DNA of 9,036 nt, taken from the NCBI GenBank assembly GCA_018679695.1, contig JAHHKH010000365.1, forward strand, positions 1-9,036, given 5' to 3'. Position 1 is the stretch's first letter, and each line of letters opens with the position of its first letter. The position numbers were made by a program, and so were the translations under genes. Below the pieces are notes generated by a model. The model was not told the origin of the DNA. It saw only the letters and a list, made by a program, of their open reading frames with translations, and did not search any database. Origin of the DNA: Maribacter sp. GTDB lineage: Bacteria > Bacteroidota > Bacteroidia > Flavobacteriales > Flavobacteriaceae. This document shows, one piece after another, positions 1-5,730 of this stretch.

Positions 1-54
1 GACCATTGTCGTTATTACGATAAGAGTCAGTATATATAAGATTGACTTTTTCAT
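1..54 (-). CDS. Start of an exported protein, probably second M16 peptidase subunit (partial, 3' part outside window)
   Basis: Only the first 18 codons are visible, reading MKKSILYILTLIVITTMV. Two lysines followed by an unbroken hydrophobic run look like the start of a secretory or lipoprotein signal peptide. The ATG lies one base after the TAA of the upstream M16 peptidase (TAA-T-ATG), so the two genes are almost certainly co-transcribed and probably translationally coupled. In many Bacteroidota an active HxxEH M16 gene is followed by a second, often longer M16 gene that may lack the zinc site. That precedent, together with the spacing, is the only reason for the proposed identity; nothing of the mature protein can be seen. 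Confidence is high that a gene starts here and low for its family. Confidence 0.6.
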   Translation of the reverse strand, partial: MKKSILYILTLIVITTMV

Positions 55-55
55 A

Positions 56-1444
56 TTACTGGTTTTTTTCGTTTTGCGCTAAAAGCGGATTTACTGTGAG
101 GATAGTACGGTTAGACTTCTTCAAATAGTCATCTATGGTTTTTTGTACAATTTCAGGGGTAATTTTCTTGAATTCTTCTTCCAAGGTATTGATGCGGTGC
201 GGATCGTCGTCAAAAAGTGCAAAACTGCAGAGTAAGTCGGCTCTTCCCAATCCAAAGGTGCCCCCTAGGTCATCGTATAATTGGGACCTTATCTTTATTA
301 TCGCCTTGTCAATTGCTTCCTGTGTTATTTTTTCGGGTAGTTCGGTCATCACCTCATCAACGGAATTAAGAATTTCATCCCTTGAGTTTTCATCGTCATA
401 GGTAAAGTCATACATCCATAGCATCGGTCCTTTGTAATTGAACATATTTCCAAGATAATTAATACCTCCAGCTAAATCAGAAGTATAACCCTTCTCTTTC
501 TCGAGTTTTTGTGCCATTAAACTATTGTCACCTTGAACCAATATTTGATCCAATAATCCCATGGCATAATATTCTGGGGTATTTCTTTGCGGCATATGAT
601 AAGCCAATGCTATGGCAGGCTTGTTGGCAAGGGAATCATTTTTTACGAACTCTTTTTCGGTTTCCTGTTTAGGTTCGCTTATATCTGGTTGTGGAGGTAG
701 TTCAGCTGATGGAATGTCGCCAAAGTACTTTTCAATCCATTTTTTGGCATCTGTCGATTCAAAATCACCTACAATTGATATCGCTGCATTATTAGGGGCA
801 TAATAGGTTTTAAAGAATGAAGCTACATCCTCAAGATTGGCATTGTCCAAATCTTCAAGATCTCCATAAAAATTATGGGCATTATACCAATTGCTATTGG
901 CGAACTGGGGCATATCCAACCAAGGAAACCCACCATAGGGTTGATTGAGAACATTTACCTTAACCTCATTTTTGACCACTCCTTGTTGATTGGTAAGATT
1001 TTCCTGGGTAATGTCAAGCCCCCTCATTCTATCTGCCTCCGCCCATAACATGGTTTCTAGTTTGTGCGAGGGTACAATCTCAAAATAATTGGTGAAATCA
1101 AACCTTGTGGAACCGTTCAAGACCCCACCGTTTTGTTGTACCAATTTGACAAATTCCATTTTCCCTAAATTTTTGGAACCCTGGAACATCATATGCTCGA
1201 ACAAGTGGGCAAATCCTGTCCTATCTTTTGGCTCAAGCCGAAAACCAATGTTGTAGTACACAGCTATAATGGCTGTGGGAGCGGTTTTATCCTGGGACAA
1301 TATTACTTTAAGTCCGTTGTCCAATTTGTAATATTCGACAGGAACTTGAAATTTGGCTACTTCTTGTTCTTTCTTGTTTCCTTCGCAACTCGTCATCAAT
1401 ATGACAACGAGAACCATGGAAATCATTTTCAATGTTTGTTTCAT
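56..1444 (-). CDS. M16 family zinc metallopeptidase, lipoprotein (insulinase/pitrilysin-like)
   Basis: This is a 462-aa predicted envelope endopeptidase of the inverted-zincin (M16) family, which typically degrades peptides inside a clam-shell chamber. The signal peptide ends in a lipobox, L-M-T-S-C20, so the mature protein should be a lipoprotein. The N-terminal catalytic M16 domain starts near residue 37 (YYKLDNGLKVILS). It carries the complete HxxEH motif as HLFEH at 80-84, with the distal glutamate ligand probably E160 in VVKNE. The C-terminal M16 half (about 205-455) begins at the family-typical YYAPNNAAISIVGDF stretch and has no second zinc site, as expected. The length fits the short bacterial MPP-like type, which often works with a partner subunit. 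The partner is probably the gene starting one base downstream. The upstream MBL gene is 65 nt away. The native substrate cannot be read from the sequence. Confidence 0.93.
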   Translation of the reverse strand: MKQTLKMISMVLVVILMTSCEGNKKEQEVAKFQVPVEYYKLDNGLKVILSQDKTAPTAIIAVYYNIGFRLEPKDRTGFAHLFEHMMFQGSKNLGKMEFVKLVQQNGGVLNGSTRFDFTNYFEIVPSHKLETMLWAEADRMRGLDITQENLTNQQGVVKNEVKVNVLNQPYGGFPWLDMPQFANSNWYNAHNFYGDLEDLDNANLEDVASFFKTYYAPNNAAISIVGDFESTDAKKWIEKYFGDIPSAELPPQPDISEPKQETEKEFVKNDSLANKPAIALAYHMPQRNTPEYYAMGLLDQILVQGDNSLMAQKLEKEKGYTSDLAGGINYLGNMFNYKGPMLWMYDFTYDDENSRDEILNSVDEVMTELPEKITQEAIDKAIIKIRSQLYDDLGGTFGLGRADLLCSFALFDDDPHRINTLEEEFKKITPEIVQKTIDDYLKKSNRTILTVNPLLAQNEKNQ

Positions 1445-1509
1445 AAGTATTACTTAAGCATAATTAATATTCAATTTCAGGATACTAGGATTTATTAAAA
1501 GTAACAAAT

Positions 1510-2340
1510 TCAATTGGGTTTTGATGGATACCAATCCAACTGAATTACTTCAATATTGGTGTTTTCTTTGTTCACCATTTCCTTGAACTTCGCCACGTCA
1601 CTTATGTCAGGTCTTCCACGGTAGTGATAGGGGTATACCTGTTTGGGTTTAAATTCCAAAACGGCGTCAGCAGCACTTTCTACGGTCATTGTATACGGTA
1701 GATTCATGCAGATAAAGGCTTTATCAATATTTTGTAACGCCCGCATTTCAGGGATGTCCTCTGTATCCCCTGAAAAATAGATGCGTTGTTTACCCATATT
1801 CAAAACATATCCGTTGCCACGACCTTTAATATGGAAATCCTTGGCCTCCTCTCTCAGATTATACATGGGTATAGCCTCCACATTGATCCCGAAACGTTCT
1901 TTGCTTTCACCATTATTCAAAACATCGATCTGTGGGGTAAATTCAGAAGGTAGTTTATCGGCTACAATTTGGGGTACCATTATCTTGGCTTTTTCGGTAT
2001 TCAAAGCCTGAAGGGTTTCCAAACTAAAATGGTCTCCATGAATATCGGTGATTAAAACAAGATCGGGTTGTTTTTGACCTTTAAAGGCCTCGGCCCCGCC
2101 CACAGGGTCAATATAAATGGTGATGTCCTTCCATTCCAAAATCGCAGTAGCGTGTTCAACAGGAAAAATTTTGATATCCCTGGTTTCCGAATTTGAACTA
2201 GGTGGGGGCGGTGGTTGAATTTTACCGGCATTTTCCATGGGATTGGAATCATAAAATGGCCCCTTATTGGATTTATCGATTTCCTTACATCCTATTGTTA
2301 AAAGACAGGAAAAAATTATCAGATACAGTGTTTTATTCAT
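1510..2340 (-). CDS. MBL-fold metal-dependent hydrolase, UlaG-like, lipoprotein
   Basis: This is a 276-aa metallo-beta-lactamase-fold protein of the UlaG/Lactamase_B_3 type. It begins with a lipoprotein signal peptide (lipobox T-I-G-C18), followed by a short linker with five prolines (43-47). The fold markers are present in order: EHAT near 62-65, the metal motif as D99-I-H101-G-D103-H104, a conserved-looking YNLREEAKDFHIKGRGNGY segment (160-178), SGDT at 190-193 and a late His in PYHY (237-240). The first His of the classical HxHxDH motif is Asp here, so metal site 1 may be altered or this may be the normal state of its subfamily. Relatives include UlaG lactonase and NAPE-PLD-like hydrolases, but the substrate is unknown. 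The ATG lies 11 nt after the GNAT stop codon, which suggests one transcript with GNAT. Export as a lipoprotein is unusual for enzymes of the UlaG type, which are mostly cytoplasmic. Confidence 0.87.
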   Translation of the reverse strand: MNKTLYLIIFSCLLTIGCKEIDKSNKGPFYDSNPMENAGKIQPPPPPSSNSETRDIKIFPVEHATAILEWKDITIYIDPVGGAEAFKGQKQPDLVLITDIHGDHFSLETLQALNTEKAKIMVPQIVADKLPSEFTPQIDVLNNGESKERFGINVEAIPMYNLREEAKDFHIKGRGNGYVLNMGKQRIYFSGDTEDIPEMRALQNIDKAFICMNLPYTMTVESAADAVLEFKPKQVYPYHYRGRPDISDVAKFKEMVNKENTNIEVIQLDWYPSKPN

Positions 2341-2351
2341 AGCATCAAGTT

Positions 2352-2819
2352 TTATTTGTTCAGTTCCAATTCCATTTTTATGTCACTTCGCGCATAAGGA
2401 AGCTCCTTCTCCAGAGCAACATCCTTGAACCCGTACTTTTTGTAAATATACAACGCAGTAGGTAGCTTGGTGCTCGAATATAGCACCAATTTTTCCCAAT
2501 TGTTTTTCCTAGCAAAAGCTAGGGCGTGCAGCACTAATTGTTGTCCGATTTTATGCCCTTGATACATGGGATCTACCGCCATCTTGCCTAGCTCAAAGGT
2601 TGTGTCATCCAATCGAATGAAAGAAAAGCAACCTACAATCTGCTTGTTGTATTCTGCAAAAAAGATATGTCCGCCCTTATCAATAATCGATTTTTTACAA
2701 TTTTCAAGGAGTTCTTTATCCTTGGGTTCAACATAGAAATACCTTTTTAACCAAGCAAGGTTTAAATCTCGGAAGTCTTTGATATACATAGGGTTAAAAG
2801 GTATTATTCGGGATGTCAT
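2352..2819 (-). CDS. GNAT family N-acetyltransferase
   Basis: This is a 155-aa cytoplasmic acetyl-CoA-dependent N-acetyltransferase with a single GNAT domain. Strands beta2-beta3 are visible as HIFFAEYNKQIVGCFSFI (51-68). Beta4 and motif A follow as ELGKMAVDPMYQGHKIGQQL (76-95), where Q87 to G92 form the pyrophosphate-binding loop with Lys in place of the middle Gly. Motif B is the typical ALYIYKKYGFK (122-132). The acceptor substrate is unknown. The open frame extends upstream to a GTG at 2876, but I choose the ATG at 2819. The extra 19 residues do not look like part of the fold, and a good promoter candidate (-7 box 2847-2854) lies inside that extension, which would leave the GTG untranscribed. 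The gene is first in a likely operon with the MBL lipoprotein 11 nt downstream and probably the M16 genes. Confidence 0.9.
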   Translation of the reverse strand: MTSRIIPFNPMYIKDFRDLNLAWLKRYFYVEPKDKELLENCKKSIIDKGGHIFFAEYNKQIVGCFSFIRLDDTTFELGKMAVDPMYQGHKIGQQLVLHALAFARKNNWEKLVLYSSTKLPTALYIYKKYGFKDVALEKELPYARSDIKMELELNK

Positions 2820-2846
2820 TCCAGTAATCCGATTTTGTTTGTTCCC

Positions 2847-2879
2847 TAAAGTTAGGATTTGGGATGCGCATTCCACAAA
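2847..2879 (-). promoter_or_regulatory. Candidate promoter of the GNAT-MBL-M16 operon
   Basis: On the minus strand a TTTG (2876-2879) is followed after exactly 21 nt by TAACTTTA (2847-2854). This matches the Bacteroidetes sigma consensus TTTG/TAnnTTTG except for the last base. The -7 box ends 27 nt before the ATG at 2819. The call rests on pattern match only. Confidence 0.45.
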
Positions 2880-2883
2880 AAAT

Positions 2884-2987
2884 GTTAATTATTTTAACCA
2901 AAAAAAATCCAATCAAGAAGATAAACCGTATATAAGACACGAACAAACACTTTAAATAAAAGTAAAAAAGGTTAATTAATTTTTAAC
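2884..2987. other. Divergent intergenic spacer with two similar AT-rich inverted repeats
   Basis: The spacer between the divergent GNAT and coiled-coil genes carries GTTAA-5 nt-TTAAC at 2884-2898 and GTTAA-7 nt-TTAAC at 2971-2987. The first lies just upstream of the GNAT -33 element and the second ends three bases before the ATG at 2991. I could not place a convincing TAnnTTTG promoter for the plus-strand gene, which must nevertheless start in this spacer. In DNA this AT-rich the repeats may be chance, or they may be paired sites for one regulator. Confidence 0.25.
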
Positions 2988-2990
2988 ATT

Positions 2991-3878
2991 ATGACTGAGA
3001 CAAAGAACAACAATGGATTGAAAGTATTAGCAGGTTTGCTAGGTGTAGTACTTTTAGGTGTGATAATCTACACAGTTAGTCTTTACCAAGACAAGAAAAA
3101 GACAGAGACTGTGCTTACACAGGAAAAAGAGTTGGTGGTTGAAGATCTTAACAGTCTGAAGTCGGAATACGACAAGGCTATTTTGGAGAGCAATGCTACT
3201 AATGAGGAATTGGTGACTGCAAGAGACAATATTGCAAAATACATTGATTCAGTAAAAACAATGAAAGCTGATATATCTGCCTTGGCTAGATACAGAAGAC
3301 AAGTCGGTGTATTAAAGGCCGAAAGAGAGCAATTACTCGCACAGGTTGATTCGTTAACAAAATCGAATACATTTATTGCCATGCAACGCGACAGTACCTA
3401 TGTTGAATTGGAAAAACAAACTGTATTCAATGATTCCTTGGTAGTTCAAAATACCCAATTGGCCGATGTTGTTGAAAAAGGATCTGCGTTGAATCTTTCT
3501 AAGTTCAGTGTTGATGCGGTTAAGGAACGAAATAACGGTAAATTGGTTTCTACTTCAAGGGCTACTCGTACCGATAAATTCAAGATTTGTTTTACTGTTG
3601 CCGATAATGTTATTGCTGAAGCGGGCGATAGGGAGTTTTTTGTTGAGGTTCTAGATCCCCAAGGAAACGTTCTTGGAGAGAGTTACTCTAAAACGAACGA
3701 TGGTGGTGCTTCGGTAACCTACAGTAAAGGAACCAACTTTTACTATGAAAATAAATCATTGGATGTTTGTGATTATATTAATAAGCCGACAGGAGATTTC
3801 CAAAAAGGAAATTACATGGTGAATGTTTATGATGACAAACTTAAACTATTGGGAACTTCAAAGTTCGCATTGAAATAA
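2991..3878 (+). CDS. Membrane-anchored coiled-coil protein with C-terminal beta-rich domain, function unknown
   Basis: This 295-aa protein has a short polar N-terminus, one transmembrane segment (about 12-32), a long charged heptad-like region predicted as coiled coil (about 36-163), and a C-terminal domain (about 170-295) rich in alternating beta-strand pattern. The C-terminal domain includes KFKICFTVADN, REFFVEVLDPQGNVLGE and NYMVNVYDDKLKLLGTSKF. It contains two cysteines (200 and 260). The layout suggests a single-pass anchor holding a rod and a beta-sandwich cap outside the cytoplasm, but the orientation is not certain because positive charges flank both sides of the helix. I recognise the architecture as a conserved Bacteroidota hypothetical type. 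I believe such proteins are sometimes labelled ParA-like in databases, but there is no Walker A motif here, so an ATPase role is not supported. The gene stands alone, divergent from GNAT and closed by a strong terminator. Confidence 0.88.
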   Translation: MTETKNNNGLKVLAGLLGVVLLGVIIYTVSLYQDKKKTETVLTQEKELVVEDLNSLKSEYDKAILESNATNEELVTARDNIAKYIDSVKTMKADISALARYRRQVGVLKAEREQLLAQVDSLTKSNTFIAMQRDSTYVELEKQTVFNDSLVVQNTQLADVVEKGSALNLSKFSVDAVKERNNGKLVSTSRATRTDKFKICFTVADNVIAEAGDREFFVEVLDPQGNVLGESYSKTNDGGASVTYSKGTNFYYENKSLDVCDYINKPTGDFQKGNYMVNVYDDKLKLLGTSKFALK

Positions 3879-3898
3879 ACACACTATCCATTTTATAT

Positions 3899-3935
3899 AA
3901 AAAAGGGACAATCAACTAAGATTGTCCCTTTTTTT
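3899..3935. terminator. Bidirectional intrinsic terminator between the coiled-coil gene and fumC
   Basis: A perfect 9-bp stem, GGGACAATC (3905-3913) with GATTGTCCC (3920-3928), encloses a 6-nt loop. It is flanked by an A-run on the left and seven Ts on the right (3929-3935), so it carries a U-tract in both directions. It starts 20 nt after the plus-strand stop and ends 16 nt before the fumC stop, so it probably ends both convergent transcripts. Confidence 0.9.
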
Positions 3936-3951
3936 AAATAGGTCTACTTGG

Positions 3952-5349
3952 CTATTTTAGACTGCCAACCATATCCTCAGGTTTAACCCATTCATCATAG
4001 TCTTCTGCAGTAACATAGCCGAGGTTGATTGCTTCTTCTTTCAACGTAGTTCCATTCTTATGGGCTGTATTAGCAATTTCTGCCGCTTTGTAATACCCGA
4101 TTTTCGTATTAAGTGCTGTAACCAGCATTAATGAGTTATTCAACAACTGTTTAATAACTTCATGATTGGGTTCAATGCCAGCGGCACAGTTGACATCAAA
4201 ACTTACACAGGCATCTCCAAGTAATTGTGCGGATTGCAGAATGTTTGCTGCCATTACCGGTTTGAAGACATTAAGTTCATAATGTCCTTGTGTTCCCCCT
4301 ATCGTTATGGCAACATCATTGCCCATTACTTGAGCACAGACCATAGTAAGTGCTTCACATTGCGTAGGATTCACTTTGCCTGGCATAATGGAACTTCCCG
4401 GTTCGTTCGCCGGTATTATGATTTCACCAATACCTGAACGTGGTCCTGAAGCCATCATACGAATATCATTGGCGATCTTATTTAAGGAGACAGCCATTTG
4501 TTTCAATGCACCATGACTCTCCACAATGGCATCATGGGCGGCAAGGGCCTCGAACTTGTTAACCGCTGTCTTAAAAGGTAATCCCGTGAACTTGGCAATG
4601 AATTTGGCTACAAGTACATCGTATCCTTTTGGAGTATTGAGCCCTGTTCCTACAGCAGTGCCGCCGAGAGCAAGTTCGCTTAGGTGGTCTAGCGTATTCT
4701 GCAATGCTTGAAGACCATGTTCTAGTTGGGAGGCATAACCAGAGAATTCCTGTCCTAAAGTGAGTGGGGTGGCGTCCATTAAATGGGTACGACCTATTTT
4801 TACAACATTTTCAAAGTCCTTTGATTTTTTCTCCAAGGTATTCTTAAGCTGTGTTACCCCCGGAATAGTAGTTTCCACTATTTTTTTATAGGCGGCTATA
4901 TGCATTCCGGTAGGGAATGTATCGTTTGATGATTGCGATTTGTTGACATCATCATTGGGTTGAATGGTCTTTTCGCCTTCGCCAATGACTTTACCTGCAA
5001 TTTCATGCGCACGATTGGCAATAACCTCGTTTACGTTCATATTGCTTTGTGTCCCAGAACCGGTTTGCCAGATAACTAAAGGGAACTGGTCATTGTGTTT
5101 CCCGTCCAATATTTCATCACAGACAGTTGCGATCAAATCTCTTTTTTCAACTGCAAGAACACCAAGTTCGTGGTTCGCATAGGCAGCTGCCTTTTTCAAA
5201 TAGGCAAACCCGTAAACAATATCCAAAGGCATGGAAGCCGATGGGCCAATTTTAAAGTTATTTCGGGAACGTTCGGTTTGTGCGCCCCAATATTTATCGG
5301 ATGGCACCTTGACTTTTCCCATTGTGTCTTTTTCAATTCTGAAACTCAT
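3952..5349 (-). CDS. fumC: Class II fumarate hydratase (fumarase C)
   Basis: This is a cytoplasmic, iron-independent TCA-cycle enzyme that interconverts fumarate and L-malate. With the ATG at 5349 it has 465 residues, close to the 467 of E. coli FumC. Superfamily landmarks are all present: TGSGTQSNMN (96-105), the SSND substrate loop (140-143), GRTHLMDATP (186-195) with the catalytic His at about 189, and the signature GSSIMPGKVNPTQ starting at 318 with the expected Ser and Lys. The active homotetramer combines residues from three subunits. The open frame extends to a TTG at 5370, but I reject that start. A perfect TAnnTTTG box ends two bases upstream of it, so transcription should begin at or after it, and the chosen start aligns with the family N-terminus (SFRIEKDTMGKVKVP). 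The gene is monocistronic, convergent with the coiled-coil gene and divergent from the small membrane protein. Confidence 0.97.
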   Translation of the reverse strand: MSFRIEKDTMGKVKVPSDKYWGAQTERSRNNFKIGPSASMPLDIVYGFAYLKKAAAYANHELGVLAVEKRDLIATVCDEILDGKHNDQFPLVIWQTGSGTQSNMNVNEVIANRAHEIAGKVIGEGEKTIQPNDDVNKSQSSNDTFPTGMHIAAYKKIVETTIPGVTQLKNTLEKKSKDFENVVKIGRTHLMDATPLTLGQEFSGYASQLEHGLQALQNTLDHLSELALGGTAVGTGLNTPKGYDVLVAKFIAKFTGLPFKTAVNKFEALAAHDAIVESHGALKQMAVSLNKIANDIRMMASGPRSGIGEIIIPANEPGSSIMPGKVNPTQCEALTMVCAQVMGNDVAITIGGTQGHYELNVFKPVMAANILQSAQLLGDACVSFDVNCAAGIEPNHEVIKQLLNNSLMLVTALNTKIGYYKAAEIANTAHKNGTTLKEEAINLGYVTAEDYDEWVKPEDMVGSLK

Positions 5350-5372
5350 AATAGGGTATTTTTGGTTCAATG

Positions 5373-5380
5373 CAAAGGTA
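5373..5380 (-). promoter_or_regulatory. Candidate -7 box of the fumC promoter
   Basis: On the minus strand TACCTTTG matches the Bacteroidetes TAnnTTTG -7 element at every fixed position. It lies 23 nt before the ATG at 5349. I see no good TTTG at the expected -33 distance; the nearest TTG is about 28 nt upstream, so the -33 part is weak. The box argues against the in-frame TTG start at 5370. Confidence 0.45.
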
Positions 5381-5451
5381 CTTCATTGGTGCATTTTAAC
5401 CTGCCTCACAAGCTTTATTTTTAGAAATCCAAAGATTTTTTTTGCATTTGA

Positions 5452-5484
5452 TTTGCTCGTTTAACTCTTTTCAAAGTATCTTTA
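5452..5484 (+). promoter_or_regulatory. Candidate promoter of the 58-aa membrane protein
   Basis: TTTG (5452-5455), a 21-nt spacer, and TATCTTTA (5477-5484) give a near-consensus Bacteroidetes promoter with only the last -7 base differing. The spacer length equals that of the GNAT promoter candidate. The -7 box ends 19 nt before the ATG at 5504, which implies a very short leader without a Shine-Dalgarno sequence. Confidence 0.5.
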
Positions 5485-5503
5485 TCCCATAAAACAAATA
5501 CAG

Positions 5504-5680
5504 ATGTTCGAATTCGACCAATATTTAGGATTTTTAGCGTTTTTAACCATATTGACCATTGGGTTTTGGTTAATGATATTTTTATTGATGTTCGTTGTAC
5601 CTTATTGGTTGGGTGGTAATCTTATGGAATTTTGGAAAGAAAGACGTAAGGCCAAACAGGCTAAACGTTTAGAGGAATAA
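5504..5680 (+). CDS. Small single-pass membrane protein (58 aa), function unknown
   Basis: This is a short complete frame from ATG at 5504 to TAA at 5680. The N-terminus is acidic (MFEFDQ). A long, very hydrophobic stretch follows (about 8-38, rich in Phe, Leu, Ile, Met and Trp, including WLMIFLLMFVVPYWLGG). It ends in a strongly basic helix (EFWKERRKAKQAKRLEE, 42-58). By the positive-inside rule the tail is cytoplasmic, giving N-out/C-in topology with one long or two very short helices. Support for a real gene comes from its own promoter candidate (5452-5484), an intrinsic terminator that begins within the stop codon, and an amphipathic composition that is unlikely in random intergenic DNA. 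It is divergent from fumC and isolated from other genes. I do not recognise a named family. It could be a small regulator or partner of a larger membrane complex, but that is speculation. Confidence 0.8.
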   Translation: MFEFDQYLGFLAFLTILTIGFWLMIFLLMFVVPYWLGGNLMEFWKERRKAKQAKRLEE

Positions 5681-5707
5681 AAAAAGAAGCCATTTGGCTT
5701 CTTTTTT
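5680..5707. terminator. Bidirectional intrinsic terminator after the small membrane protein
   Basis: GAAGCC (5686-5691) and GGCTTC (5696-5701) pair around an ATTT loop. The stem is extended by six A-T pairs (A 5680-5685 with T 5702-5707). It begins at the last base of the plus-strand stop codon and ends 23 nt before the stop of the minus-strand barrel gene, so it can serve both convergent transcripts. Confidence 0.87.
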
Positions 5708-5730
5708 GTTTGTGACAGTGTTTTTATGAT

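Noticed and set aside
1193..1498. Open frame of 101 codons on the plus strand
   Set aside because: It is antisense to the conserved M16 catalytic region, and its translation has no recognisable domain or supporting promoter.
1496..1503. TACTTTTA on the minus strand as a promoter for the M16 gene
   Set aside because: The last base is off-consensus, no TTG lies at the expected distance, and the box is 51 nt from the ATG. The gene is more simply read from the upstream operon promoter.
2991..3878. ParA-like chromosome partitioning ATPase
   Set aside because: There is no Walker A or B motif; the sequence shows a membrane anchor, a coiled coil and a beta-rich domain instead.
5095..5424. Open frame of 109 codons on the plus strand over the fumC start
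   Set aside because: It lies antisense to highly conserved fumarase codons; the translation is not protein-like, and the true plus-strand gene here starts at 5504.
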